A stretch of DNA of 64,000 nucleotides, taken from Sphingosinicella xenopeptidilytica (lineage in GTDB: Bacteria > Pseudomonadota > Alphaproteobacteria > Sphingomonadales > Sphingomonadaceae). Both the position numbers and the translations under genes were made by a program. The notes under the pieces are model-generated. The model saw only the letters and a program-made list of their open reading frames with translations, was not told the DNA's origin and made no database searches. Positions 52,988-60,750 of this stretch are shown here, piece by piece. How positions within the stretch are numbered: position 1 is the stretch's first letter; each line of letters begins with the position of its first letter. The stretch is taken from the NCBI RefSeq assembly GCF_042676985.1, contig NZ_JBHTIK010000007.1, positions 16,059 through 80,058 of the forward strand, read 5' to 3'.

Positions 52988-54589
52988 ATGACCGCGTCCC
53001 CGATTCCCGCCTTCACCCTTGAGAAACAGGGCATTACCACCGGGGCGGAACTTCACTGGAACCTGGGCACCGCCCCGCTGATCGAAAAGGCCGTGGCGCG
53101 CGAGGAAGGCCTCCTCTCCGAGCACGGCGCGTTCGTCGTGAAGACCGGCAAGCACACGGGGCGTTCCGCTAAGGACAAGTTTACGGTCGAGGACGCGACG
53201 ACGCAGGGCAACATCTGGTTCAACGGCGGCAACCAGAAGATGAGCCCCGAGCATTTCGCCGCGCTCAAGGCCGATTTCCTGGCGGCGCTGGCTGAGAAGA
53301 AAACGCTGTTCGTGCAGGATCTCTACGGCGGGTCGCAGCCGGAGTATCGCGTGCGCGTGCGCGTCATCAACGAGCTTGCATGGCACAACCTCTTCATCCG
53401 CACGCTGCTCGTCCGTCCGGGCGTCGCTGAGCTTCCCGGCTTCGTGCCCGAGTTCACGATCATCGACCTGCCGAGCTTCCGCGCCGATCCGGCGCGCCAC
53501 GGCTGCCGCACCGAGACGGTGATCGCGGTCAACTTCACCGAAAAGCTGATCCTCATCGGCGGCACGGCTTATGCGGGCGAGATGAAGAAGTCGGTGTTCG
53601 GCCTCCTCAACTACATGCTCCCCGAGCAGGGCGTCATGCCCATGCACTGCAGCGCCAATATCGGCAGCGACGGGTCGAGCGCGGTGTTCTTCGGGCTTTC
53701 GGGCACGGGCAAGACGACGCTTTCGGCCGATGCCTCGCGCACGCTTATCGGTGACGACGAGCACGGCTGGTCGGACACGGCAGTCTTCAATTTCGAAGGC
53801 GGCTGCTACGCCAAGGTGATCAACCTCTCGGCCGAGGCCGAGCCGGAGATCTACGCGACGACGCGCCGCTTCGGCACGGTGCTCGAGAACGTCGTGATCG
53901 ATCCCACCACGCGCAAGATCAACCTCGACGACAACAGCCTCGCCGAAAACAGCCGCGGCTCCTACCCGATCGACTTCATCCCGAATGCCTCGGAGAAGAA
54001 CCTCGGCCCGGTGCCGAAGAACATCATCTTTCTCACCGCGGATGCTTACGGCGTGCTGCCGCCGATCGCGAAGCTCACGCCCGAACAGGCGATGTACCAC
54101 TTCCTCTCGGGCTATACGGCGCGCGTCGCCGGCACCGAGATCGGCGTCACCGAGCCGAGCGCGACCTTCTCCACCTGCTTCGGCGCACCGTTCATGCCGC
54201 GCCACCCGAGCGTTTACGGCAACCTCCTCAAGGAGCGTATCGCCAAGGGCGGCGTCGATTGCTGGCTGGTCAATACGGGCTGGACGGGCGGCGCCTACGG
54301 CACCGGCCACCGGATGCCGATCAAGGCGACGCGCGCGCTTTTGAACGCTGCGCTCGACGGCAGCCTCAAGGGCGCGAACTTCGTCACCGATCCGTTCTTC
54401 GGCTTCGAGGTGCCCACGGCGGTGCCGGGCGTCGACAGCGCGATCCTGAACCCGCGCGAAACGTGGGCGGACAAAGCCGCGTATGATGCGCAGGCCCGCA
54501 AGCTGGTCGGGCTGTTCATCGACAATTTCGCCCAGTTCTCCGATCACGTGGATGAAGGCGTTCGGCAGGCGGCCCCCAAGGCGGCCTGA
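52988..54589 (+). CDS. pckA: Phosphoenolpyruvate carboxykinase (ATP)
   Basis: 533-residue PckA, normal length. GLSGTGKTTLSAD is the kinase-1a P-loop. Conserved parts include GRSAKDKF, HCSANIG, GDDEHGWSD, and FEGGCYAKVI. It turns oxaloacetate into PEP for gluconeogenesis. ATG 52988 follows GAGGAG. It is divergent from chvI, a pairing that is typical for Alphaproteobacteria. Confidence 0.96.
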   Translation: MTASPIPAFTLEKQGITTGAELHWNLGTAPLIEKAVAREEGLLSEHGAFVVKTGKHTGRSAKDKFTVEDATTQGNIWFNGGNQKMSPEHFAALKADFLAALAEKKTLFVQDLYGGSQPEYRVRVRVINELAWHNLFIRTLLVRPGVAELPGFVPEFTIIDLPSFRADPARHGCRTETVIAVNFTEKLILIGGTAYAGEMKKSVFGLLNYMLPEQGVMPMHCSANIGSDGSSAVFFGLSGTGKTTLSADASRTLIGDDEHGWSDTAVFNFEGGCYAKVINLSAEAEPEIYATTRRFGTVLENVVIDPTTRKINLDDNSLAENSRGSYPIDFIPNASEKNLGPVPKNIIFLTADAYGVLPPIAKLTPEQAMYHFLSGYTARVAGTEIGVTEPSATFSTCFGAPFMPRHPSVYGNLLKERIAKGGVDCWLVNTGWTGGAYGTGHRMPIKATRALLNAALDGSLKGANFVTDPFFGFEVPTAVPGVDSAILNPRETWADKAAYDAQARKLVGLFIDNFAQFSDHVDEGVRQAAPKAA

Positions 54590-54610
54590 CGCCGGAGCAG
54601 ACCTGAACGT

Positions 54611-54645
54611 GCGCCGGTCCTTCGCGGCCGGCGCGTTTTCGTTTT
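54611..54645 (+). terminator. Rho-independent terminator after pckA
   Basis: GCGCCGG at 54611-54617 pairs with CCGGCGC at 54628-54634, followed by GTTTTCGTTTT. Confidence 0.8.
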
Positions 54646-54743
54646 CGGCGAGATGTGTCGCAAGCCTGTCACTGGCGCTTGCGGATCGTGCCGCGTACTC
54701 TGCGGATTCGGGGCGGATTCGGGGGCTCGTACAGGAGACGGAC

Positions 54744-55343
54744 ATGGCGGATTTGGTATCGGTGCTTCAGCAGACAGGTGCGCTGTCTTCGATCGCGCAG
54801 CAGCTCGGCGTCGATGAGAAGACCGCGGCGAGCGGTGCTGGCGCGCTGCTTCCGGCGATCCTCGGCGGTTTCAAGAAGCAGGCAGGCGGCGGAGGCGGCG
54901 GCCTTGAAGGGCTGGCCGGGGTGCTCGGCGGGCTTGGCGGCGGCGGGCTGCTCGATGCCGTGCTCGCGCCGGGCGCGACGCCCGCCGATCAGGGCAACGA
55001 CGTGCTCGGCCAGATCTTCGGGTCCAAGGACGTGAGCCGCACGGTGGCCGGGCAGGCCGCGAATTCGACGGGTCTCGATTCCGGCCTCCTCAAGAAGATG
55101 CTGCCGCTGCTGGCGATGGCTGTTGCCGGTTACATGGCGCAGCAGGGCGGCAAGTCGGGTGCGAACGCGGGCGGCGGCGGTCTGGGCGGGATGCTCGGGC
55201 AGGTGCTCGGGGGCCTTACGGGCGGCGGCAAGGCTGCATCGCAGGGCGGGCTCGGCGGTCTTGCGTCGATGCTTGATCTCGACGGCGACGGCAATCCGCT
55301 CGACGACATCATCGGCATGGCGGGCAAGCTCGGCGGGCGCTAG
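54744..55343 (+). CDS. DUF937-type, Gly-rich protein
   Basis: 199-residue protein of the DUF937 type. The N-terminus has VLQQTGALSSIAQQLGVDE and ILGGFKKQ; Gly-rich linkers follow, and a DLDGDGNPLDD EF-hand-like segment lies near the C-terminus. Members may bind peptidoglycan or metal, but function is unknown. AGGAG precedes ATG 54744. The stop overlaps the next gene's GTG (TAGTG). Confidence 0.88.
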   Translation: MADLVSVLQQTGALSSIAQQLGVDEKTAASGAGALLPAILGGFKKQAGGGGGGLEGLAGVLGGLGGGGLLDAVLAPGATPADQGNDVLGQIFGSKDVSRTVAGQAANSTGLDSGLLKKMLPLLAMAVAGYMAQQGGKSGANAGGGGLGGMLGQVLGGLTGGGKAASQGGLGGLASMLDLDGDGNPLDDIIGMAGKLGGR

Positions 55344-55876
55344 TGGCACGGCAGACTCGCAAGGACGATTGGGGGTTCCCCCGCTGGCGCAGCTACGGCA
55401 GCGCCCGCGAGGCGGTGAACGTGCGTCTGTGTGACCGGCACGGCTGCACGGCCCCCGGCGACCGGCCCGCGCCGAAGTCGCCGAACAGCCCGGAGCGCTG
55501 GTGGTTCTGCGAGACGCACGCCGCTGAATACAACAAGGGCTGGAACTACTTCGAGGGGCTGACCAAGGAGGAGGCCGCCGCGCGCGAACAGGCCGAGCGC
55601 GGCGACACGGCATTCGAGCAGGCGCGCCACTGGCAGTGGACCGGCCCGGGCGACGGCAGCCGCACGCGCGGCGAACTCGATGCCCTGCGCGCGCTCGAAC
55701 TGGAAGACGACGCCGATTTCGAGGCGGTGAAGCGCGCCTACCGCAAGCTCGCGAAGCTGCATCACCCCGATCGCAACCAGGGCAACAAGGAGGCTGCGCG
55801 GCAGTTCCATGCCGTGCAGGCTGCCTATGAAGTGCTGCGGCGCGCTGAAGAGGGCAAGAGCTGGAAGGGCGACTGA
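55343..55876 (+). CDS. J-domain (DnaJ-like) protein
   Basis: 177-residue protein. The C-terminal J-domain (about 115-170) has YRKLAKLHHPDRN with HPD, and FHAVQAAYEVL. The N-terminal half has paired Cys (CDRHGC and CETH), perhaps a zinc site, found in a group of short alphaproteobacterial J-proteins. It probably recruits an Hsp70 to unknown clients. The start is a GTG overlapping the DUF937 stop. Confidence 0.9.
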   Translation: MARQTRKDDWGFPRWRSYGSAREAVNVRLCDRHGCTAPGDRPAPKSPNSPERWWFCETHAAEYNKGWNYFEGLTKEEAAAREQAERGDTAFEQARHWQWTGPGDGSRTRGELDALRALELEDDADFEAVKRAYRKLAKLHHPDRNQGNKEAARQFHAVQAAYEVLRRAEEGKSWKGD

Positions 55877-55879
55877 GCG

Positions 55880-56317
55880 CTATTCCCGCACCAGCATCAC
55901 GTTCATGTGTGCGGCGGCGACCGGCGCGCTCCGGTCTCCCTGCCAAGCTTCCGCGCGCACGTTGGCGATGCGGCGGCCCATGCGGGTGACGATCGCGGCG
56001 GCATATGTGGTCTCGCAGGCGGCAGCGCGGAGATAATCGACCGTCACGTTGATGGGCTTCACGCCCGGTGAGGTCTCCTCGCGGCCCAGGACGTGGACGA
56101 GCTGCGCGATCGAGGCGATTTCGAGCAGACCGGCGACAGTGCCGCCGTGCAGCCGGTTCGGCGCGCCGATCAGAGCCTTCGAGAAGGGCATGATGATCGT
56201 GATCCCGTCCGCATCGCGCCGGTAGCTGAGGCCGAGCGTGCGGGCGTAGGGCAGCGAGGACAGCGGCCCTTCGTCGGGGGCGCCCAGAAGCTCGCGGACC
56301 AGCGTGTCGAAGTTCAT
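55880..56317 (-). CDS. PaaI-family hotdog thioesterase, copy 1
   Basis: 145-residue hotdog-fold protein with the family turn NRLHGGTVAGLLE and the FTVDYLRAA strand-type segment (VTVDYLRA). It would hydrolyse acyl- or aryl-CoA. Its ATG overlaps the stop of copy 2 (ATGA), so the two paralogues are coupled and may form a hetero-oligomer. Confidence 0.9.
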   Translation of the reverse strand: MNFDTLVRELLGAPDEGPLSSLPYARTLGLSYRRDADGITIIMPFSKALIGAPNRLHGGTVAGLLEIASIAQLVHVLGREETSPGVKPINVTVDYLRAAACETTYAAAIVTRMGRRIANVRAEAWQGDRSAPVAAAHMNVMLVRE

Positions 56318-56757
56318 GCCTTCGCGCCCGCCGTGAACATGTAGCTTGCTGTCATCAGTGCCAAGGGGTCGTCTGCGTCGCCGTCGTGCGCGATGCCCTT
56401 CACGAAGGCGACGGCGCGCGTCAGCTTCGTCACTTCGGCACGTCCGATCACGGTCTTGCCGGGTTCCGCCGGGCGCAGATAGTCGATCCGGAGGTCGAGC
56501 GTCGCCTGAGGGACCAGGCGCTTCGATTGCGCGATCACCGACATGCCGCCGACCGTATCCATCAGCGAGAAGATCGCGCCCGAGGCGATGATGCCGGGCG
56601 TGCCGTCATCGCCCGGATAGGCGACGAGATGTTCGGCGTAGGGCAGGGCAAGTTCCGCCCAGTTGTCGCCGATACCGTGAAAGCCGATGCCGAGCGCCTT
56701 CACGTGCGGCAGGAACCGCAGGAAGCCATCGACGACGGGCTTCAGGATCGGCGTCAC
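56314..56757 (-). CDS. PaaI-family hotdog thioesterase, copy 2
   Basis: 147-residue hotdog protein. GTPGIIASGAIFSLMDTVGG takes the place of the HGG helix region and LRIDYLRPAEPG is the central strand. The start is a GTG at 56755-56757, overlapping the SufE-like stop as GTGA. Compared with copy 1 the HGG motif has changed to ASG, so the two may differ in activity. Confidence 0.87.
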   Translation of the reverse strand: MTPILKPVVDGFLRFLPHVKALGIGFHGIGDNWAELALPYAEHLVAYPGDDGTPGIIASGAIFSLMDTVGGMSVIAQSKRLVPQATLDLRIDYLRPAEPGKTVIGRAEVTKLTRAVAFVKGIAHDGDADDPLALMTASYMFTAGAKA

Positions 56758-57170
56758 GCGGCGAGCCGCGCGGCGGTTTCGCGGATCAGCGCGATCATGT
56801 TGGGGATGCCCTGCGTGCGGTTCGAGGAGAGGTGCTTCGCAAGCGCGAACGGCGCGAGTTCGGCAGCGATGTCCATCGCCAGCACCTCGTCCGCCGTGCG
56901 ATCCTGCACCAGTGTCAGGATCAGCGCGACGATACCCTTGGTGATCGCGGCGTCGCTGTCGGCAAGGAAATGGAGTCGGCCCTTCTCGGCCGTGGTCGGA
57001 TACACCCACACGCTCGCCGAGCAGCCGCGCACCTTGGTGGCGTCGGTCTTCAGCGCGTCCGGCATCGGCTCCAGCGCCTTGCCGAGGTCGATGAGCAGGC
57101 GGTAGCGCTCGTCGGGCTCGTCGAGGATCTCGAAATCGTCGCGGATGGTGTCGAAGGCGGGCAGTGTCAT
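56754..57170 (-). CDS. sufE: SufE-family sulfur acceptor
   Basis: 138-residue SufE-like protein. The acceptor Cys is in VRGCSASVWV (about residue 49), and residues LIDLGKALEP and GIPNMIALIRE are characteristic. It takes sulfane sulfur from a SufS-like desulfurase. ATG 57170 gives the normal length; an upstream open frame to 57209 is not needed. It is the first gene of the SufE/thioesterase run. Confidence 0.92.
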   Translation of the reverse strand: MTLPAFDTIRDDFEILDEPDERYRLLIDLGKALEPMPDALKTDATKVRGCSASVWVYPTTAEKGRLHFLADSDAAITKGIVALILTLVQDRTADEVLAMDIAAELAPFALAKHLSSNRTQGIPNMIALIRETAARLAA

Positions 57171-57381
57171 TGCGGGCGAAGACTTGGGCGAGCCGCACCG
57201 CCGCGTCAAGCCGAAGGGATTGGCGGGTCTTGAAAGCGCGGTGGCGTGCGCTCATCTGGAAGGCGCGGGCCGGGCCCCTCTGGCGGTCGTCATCTTTGGC
57301 GATCTGCGATGTCGGACCGCATCGAGCCATCTCGATGCCGGTCGATGTGATTGGCATTCACACTGGAGGAAAGACCCACAG

Positions 57382-57672
57382 ATGACGAACCCCGCCGCCG
57401 GAATGCCGTGCCCCGTGTGCAAGGTGCCGCTCGTGATGAGCGAGCGTCAGGGCGTAGAGATCGATTATTGCCCGCAGTGCCGGGGCGTCTGGCTGGACCG
57501 CGGCGAGCTGGACAAGATTCTGGAGAGAAGCACCCGGGAGGCCGCGCCGTCCGAGGTACCGCGCATTCCCGTGCCCCGGCGGGACGACGATCGCTATGCG
57601 CGCGAGAACAAGTCTTATGGCTACGGCTATGGAAAAAAGCGGAAATCCTTCCTCGAGGAACTGTTCGACTGA
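57382..57672 (+). CDS. Small zf-TFIIB-type zinc-ribbon protein
   Basis: 96-residue protein. The zinc ribbon is CPVCKVPL with CPQCRGVWLDRGELDKIL (first pair Cys10/Cys13, second near Cys30/Cys33). The rest is charged, with Tyr/Gly repeats (SYGYGYGKK) and SFLEELFD at the C-terminus. GGAGGA precedes ATG 57382. The family is common and of unknown function. It ends 18 bases before the convergent end of the Psp operon. The 211 bases before its start hold nothing I can name. Confidence 0.88.
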   Translation: MTNPAAGMPCPVCKVPLVMSERQGVEIDYCPQCRGVWLDRGELDKILERSTREAAPSEVPRIPVPRRDDDRYARENKSYGYGYGKKRKSFLEELFD

Positions 57673-57683
57673 GGATCGGCGTT

Positions 57684-57708
57684 GCCGGCGTCAGTAATCG
57701 ACGCCGGC
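57684..57708. terminator. Hairpin at the convergent end of the Psp operon
   Basis: GCCGGCGTC at 57684-57692 pairs with GACGCCGGC at 57700-57708 (9 bp). It overlaps the stop codon of the last Psp-region gene and has no T-run, so a role in ending both convergent transcripts is only likely. Confidence 0.4.
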
Positions 57709-57930
57709 GGCGATCGCTTCCAGTTTGCGCACGCGTTCCTTGAGATCAGCGACGTCGATCCGGCCGGAGACGGGCGGGCCCGCGACGGCACGACCGTTTC
57801 CGAGTTCCGCGCGCTTCAGTTCGAGCCAGCCCTTCCAGCACCAGGCGGCGATGCTGGCGAGCATACCGAGCCCCAATATGGCCCCGGCGGTGATGACGAT
57901 CAGACTTTCAAATCCGGGCATGTCCATCAC
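57691..57930 (-). CDS. Small PspB-like membrane protein 4 (end of Psp operon)
   Basis: 79-residue protein with an N-terminal membrane helix (about 8-32, LIVITAGAILGLGMLASIAAW) and a short cytoplasmic tail that ends in DLKERVRKLEAIAAG, a worn form of the PspB-like tail seen in four other products of the operon. ATG 57930 is followed by a second ATG at 57927. Six bases separate it from the gene upstream. Function unknown; location and tail imply a role with PspA/PspC at the membrane. Confidence 0.72.
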   Translation of the reverse strand: MMDMPGFESLIVITAGAILGLGMLASIAAWCWKGWLELKRAELGNGRAVAGPPVSGRIDVADLKERVRKLEAIAAGVDY

Positions 57931-57936
57931 TCCTTC

Positions 57937-58170
57937 CTACCGATCGCGCCCGAGCGCGTCGATTTCGTCAGCCAGCAGCCGGCTCCTGTCGGTCGCCAGC
58001 CGTTCCAGCGTTGCGATGCGGTCCTTGAGGTTGCCGATCTCGCCGCGCAGGCGGTCGTTTTCGAGCTCGGCATCGGGCCGTCCGCGGCCCCTCTGCTTCA
58101 TGTATTGAAGCACGATCTTGCCGAAGACCGAGATGGCAACGATCAGAACCACCATTTCGAACACGTGCAT
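57937..58170 (-). CDS. Small PspB-like membrane protein 3
   Basis: 77 residues. Membrane helix at about 5-24 (EMVVLIVAISVFGKIVLQYM), a basic turn (KQRGRGR), then a helix-rich tail LKDRIATLERLATDRS and LLADEIDAL. The tail matches the C-terminus of PspB (DRLQTIERI) and of the long PspC in this operon. A leucine/isoleucine heptad suggests a coiled coil. 33 bases separate it from the next gene upstream. Confidence 0.78.
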   Translation of the reverse strand: MHVFEMVVLIVAISVFGKIVLQYMKQRGRGRPDAELENDRLRGEIGNLKDRIATLERLATDRSRLLADEIDALGRDR

Positions 58171-58203
58171 CGCTTGGTCTTTCCCTGTTGGCTTGGCGCA
58201 GGC

Positions 58204-58530
58204 TCAGTTCTTCTTGCCGCGAAGCTGTTCGATCTCGTTTTCCAGCCTGAAGGATCCGTCGGTGACGATGCGCTCGATCGTGGCGAGCCGATCCTTGACG
58301 CTGCCGAGTTCGGCGCGAAGCTGGACGTTTTCATTGGTCAGCAGCGTGATGCGCTCCTGGGCTTCGGTTGAAACCTTGGGATGCACCGCCATGCCCCAGG
58401 CGTTTTCCAGCGGATAGCCGTGCTTGATGCGCATGAAGGTCGTGAACACCCAGCCCGCGATGCCCAGCGCGCCCAGCGCGAAACCGCCGCCGACGATCCA
58501 GGGGAGATAGGGGTAGATGAAGATGTCCAT
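58204..58530 (-). CDS. Small PspB-like membrane protein 2
   Basis: 108 residues. Membrane helix about 9-31 (LPWIVGGGFALGALGIAGWVF), then a loop, and a coiled-coil tail from about 58 (AQERITLLTNENVQLRAEL) ending VKDRLATIERIVTDGS and RLENEIEQLRG. The tail is again of the shared PspB-like kind. 17 bases separate it from the upstream gene. No match to a named family is recognised. Confidence 0.78.
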   Translation of the reverse strand: MDIFIYPYLPWIVGGGFALGALGIAGWVFTTFMRIKHGYPLENAWGMAVHPKVSTEAQERITLLTNENVQLRAELGSVKDRLATIERIVTDGSFRLENEIEQLRGKKN

Positions 58531-58547
58531 GATCCTGTCCCTCTTGT

Positions 58548-58832
58548 TCAGGCCCGCAGGGCCTCTATTTCATCGGCGAGCCGCGTGGAGCGGTCGATCG
58601 CCAGGCGTTCCAGTGTAGCCAGTCGTTCGCGCACATCCTCCATCTGGGTGATCAGCGCGGCGTTCTCGGCGGCGAGGCGGCGTGTTTCCAGTTCCCGCTC
58701 GAAGCTGAACACCGGCGTCTCCGCGGCGGCTTCTGCGGGCTCGCTTGCTGCCGCGGGTCGGCTGTAAAGCACCAGCCACATGCCGGCGGCTCCAGCGAGG
58801 AGACCGATCAGAAATCCGACTTCGGCAGGCAT
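58548..58832 (-). CDS. Small PspB-like membrane protein 1
   Basis: 94 residues. Membrane helix about 5-23 (VGFLIGLLAGAAGMWLVLY), an Ala/Glu-rich linker, then a charged coiled-coil tail with VRERLATLERLAIDRS and TRLADEIEALRA. The last ten residues match those of the long PspC next to it nearly residue for residue (RLADEIDSLR). 28 bases lie between it and the long PspC gene. Confidence 0.78.
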   Translation of the reverse strand: MPAEVGFLIGLLAGAAGMWLVLYSRPAAASEPAEAAAETPVFSFERELETRRLAAENAALITQMEDVRERLATLERLAIDRSTRLADEIEALRA

Positions 58833-58860
58833 GATTGATGTCCCCCCTGTCTTGGCCGCG

Positions 58861-59238
58861 CTAGCGCAGGCTGTCGATCTCGTCGGCGAGCCGGGTGTTC
58901 TGCGATGTGTAGTGCCGCTCCACGTGGGCGAGGCGGCGGTCGATGTCGCGGAAGCTGGCGTGAACGTCGCGGATCGAGCGGCTCGGCGCGACCCGCACCT
59001 TCTGCCAGAACTTCTGATCGGTGATGCTTTCGCCGTAGAATTCCGACGGCTTGTCCGACGCCATGAAACCGATCACCAGATAGGCGACGGGCAGGATGCC
59101 AGCGCCGAGGATGGTGCCGACAACGGCGCCCACGCGCCACCAGAGCACATCGATACCCGTGAAGTCCGCAAGCCCGGCGCAGACGCCCAGCCACTTCTTT
59201 TCGCGCTTGTTGAGGTAGAATTTGGTGCGGCTGGACAT
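58861..59238 (-). CDS. PspC-domain protein with PspB-like C-terminal tail
   Basis: 125 residues. The N-terminal PspC domain (about 1-62) has LNKREKKWLGVCAGLADFTG and WWRVGAVVGTILGAGILPVAYLVIGF. A linker follows, then a tail with RRLAHVERHYTSQNTRLADEIDSLR (read as RRLAHVERH plus RLADEIDSLR), which matches the tails of the small membrane proteins downstream. It looks like a fusion of PspC to the shared tail. PspC proteins sense membrane stress and bind PspA. Confidence 0.9.
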   Translation of the reverse strand: MSSRTKFYLNKREKKWLGVCAGLADFTGIDVLWWRVGAVVGTILGAGILPVAYLVIGFMASDKPSEFYGESITDQKFWQKVRVAPSRSIRDVHASFRDIDRRLAHVERHYTSQNTRLADEIDSLR

Positions 59239-59276
59239 CGGTGCCTCCCGTTTTCGGATCGTATCAGGCGTATGGA

Positions 59277-59471
59277 TCAGGCGTCATGGGCGGTGCGCGG
59301 CTGGGCGAGCCAGGCGATGAGCAGGTAGATGATCGGCAGCAGCCCGAAGCCGACGACGGTGCCGACGACGGCGCCGAGCCGCCACCAGAGCGCATCCGTG
59401 TTCGTCATTTTTGCGAAGCCGGCGCAGACGCCGAGGAAAATGGCGTTTCTCTTGTCGAGTGCGAAGCTCAT
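59277..59471 (-). CDS. pspC: Short PspC-domain protein
   Basis: 64 residues consisting of little more than a PspC domain: LDKRNAIFLGVCAGFAKMT, then WWRLGAVVGTVVGFGLLPIIYLLIAWLA. It is a near-parallel to the N-terminus of the 125-residue PspC downstream. The ATG overlaps the pspB stop by four bases. It may be the core PspC, with the longer one a specialised form. Confidence 0.92.
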   Translation of the reverse strand: MSFALDKRNAIFLGVCAGFAKMTNTDALWWRLGAVVGTVVGFGLLPIIYLLIAWLAQPRTAHDA

Positions 59472-59758
59472 TTCATCCTCCTGATCTCAGCAGTGCGTGT
59501 GTCTTCAAGGCGCTCGCCGACCGGGCTTCCAGCGGCGATGTGGCGCCAGTTGGGGTTGTCGACCGACATGATGCGCTCGATCGTCTGCAGCCGGTCTTCA
59601 AGGCGGAGTGCCGCCTGGTGAAGATCGTCGAGCATACGCTCGTCCTCGATCGAAAGGCTTCGGTTCTGCTTGGATTTCATCCGGTAGTGCAGGAACAGCC
59701 AGGGCATACCGATGAAGATGACGATGACGGCGACAAGCGGGACAATAGCTTCAGCCAT
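59468..59758 (-). CDS. pspB: Phage shock protein B
   Basis: 96 residues. Membrane helix at about 6-25 (VPLVAVIVIFIGMPWLFLHY), charged linker, then the PspB signature near DRLQTIERIMSVDNPNWR, which corresponds to the C-terminal region of enteric PspB. A short extension follows. PspB and PspC release PspA from PspF in enteric bacteria. ATG 59758 starts 3 bases from the pspA stop. Confidence 0.92.
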   Translation of the reverse strand: MAEAIVPLVAVIVIFIGMPWLFLHYRMKSKQNRSLSIEDERMLDDLHQAALRLEDRLQTIERIMSVDNPNWRHIAAGSPVGERLEDTRTAEIRRMK

Positions 59759-59761
59759 GGA

Positions 59762-60433
59762 TCAACCCTCCTGCTTCTGGGCCATCTTGGTCTTCAGCGC
59801 GGCAAGCTCGGCCTCGACGGCATCGTCGGTGCGCAGATCGGCGATCTGCATCTCCAGGCTGCGCGTCTCGCCGAGCGCGAGCGCGTCCACCTGGCCTTCG
59901 GCGTAGTCGACGCGGCGTTCCAGCACATCGAAGCGCGAGAAGGCCTCGTCCACCTTCGGGCCGCGCAGCAGGCTGCGCATCCGCACCCGGTTGTTCGCCG
60001 TCTCCAGCCGCGACAGCAGCGCCGATTGGCGTGTGCGTGCCTCGCGAAGCTTGCTTTCCAGCTTCTGGATGTCGCCTTCGTAGTGCGAGAGCTGTTCGTC
60101 GAGCAGATCGACTTCGGCCTGCAGCTGGGCGCCGTTGCCGCTCATCTTCTGCTTTTCGAGCAGCGCCGCCTTGGCGAGATCCTCGCGACCCTTCGACAGG
60201 GCCAGTTCAGCCTTCTCGGCCCACGTCGCCTGCGCCTGATCCAGTTTCATGATCGTGCGGCGCATTTCCTTCTGGTCGGCGATAGTGCGGGCGGCGGAGG
60301 CGCGGACTTCCACGAGCGTCTCTTCCATCTCCATGATGATCATGCGGATCATCTTCGCCGGGTCTTCGGCGCGGTCGAGAAGGTCGGTGACGTTTGCGGC
60401 GATGATGTCGCGCGTCCTCGAGAAAATGCCCAT
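59762..60433 (-). CDS. pspA: Phage shock protein A
   Basis: 223-residue PspA/IM30 protein. It is almost all helix: MGIFSRTRDIIAANVTDLLDRAEDP at the amphipathic N-terminus, MIRMIIMEMEE, a long coiled coil, and a C-terminal helix that ends ELAALKTKMAQK. It binds stressed inner membrane and, when not bound, inhibits PspF. It is second in a leftward operon after a small exported protein. Confidence 0.96.
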   Translation of the reverse strand: MGIFSRTRDIIAANVTDLLDRAEDPAKMIRMIIMEMEETLVEVRASAARTIADQKEMRRTIMKLDQAQATWAEKAELALSKGREDLAKAALLEKQKMSGNGAQLQAEVDLLDEQLSHYEGDIQKLESKLREARTRQSALLSRLETANNRVRMRSLLRGPKVDEAFSRFDVLERRVDYAEGQVDALALGETRSLEMQIADLRTDDAVEAELAALKTKMAQKQEG

Positions 60434-60461
60434 CTGGTCTGAACTCCTGAAGTTGAAGGTG

Positions 60462-60506
60462 GCGGCCGGAGCGGGAGGGGAGTGGGGGGGGATCCGCTCC
60501 GGCCGC
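60462..60506 (-). repeat. 13-bp inverted repeat between the small exported ORF and pspA
   Basis: 60462-60474 pairs perfectly with 60494-60506. The 19-base loop is a run of G on the plus strand (C on the transcript). It lies between the stop of the first psp gene and the pspA ribosome site. No T-run follows, so it could slow or protect the mRNA rather than stop it. Confidence 0.6.
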
Positions 60507-60523
60507 TAGACGCTGCGGGCCGA

Positions 60524-60700
60524 TCAGTAAACGATCGGGGCGCTCGTCGAAACCGGGATGATCTGGACCTGGGCAAGCTTGGCCGGGGCTTCGGCGCGGG
60601 CGGGACCCGCCGCGGCGAAGAGGAAGACCGAGCTGACCGCGACCGCACCGACGGTGCAGAAGAGGGTCCGGAACATGTTGCTGTTGGCCTGCGTAAGCAT
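60524..60700 (-). CDS. Small exported protein at the head of the psp operon (58 aa)
   Basis: Not a known family to me. The ATG at 60698-60700 follows GGAGG with 5 bases between; the frame gives 58 residues and ends in TGA. A signal peptide is clear: MFRTLFCTVGAVAVSSVFLF and then AAAGPARA-EA. The mature part is only about 22 residues (APAKLAQVQIIPV and STSAPIVY). It lies directly behind the sigma-54 promoter and ahead of pspA, so it should be strongly induced with the Psp response. It may be a periplasmic signal or a tightly regulated leader. Confidence 0.7.
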   Translation of the reverse strand: MLTQANSNMFRTLFCTVGAVAVSSVFLFAAAGPARAEAPAKLAQVQIIPVSTSAPIVY

Positions 60701-60750
60701 TGATGCCTCCTGTGTTTAACTGTTGCTTTCAAATCCGTTGCCCAATGTTC

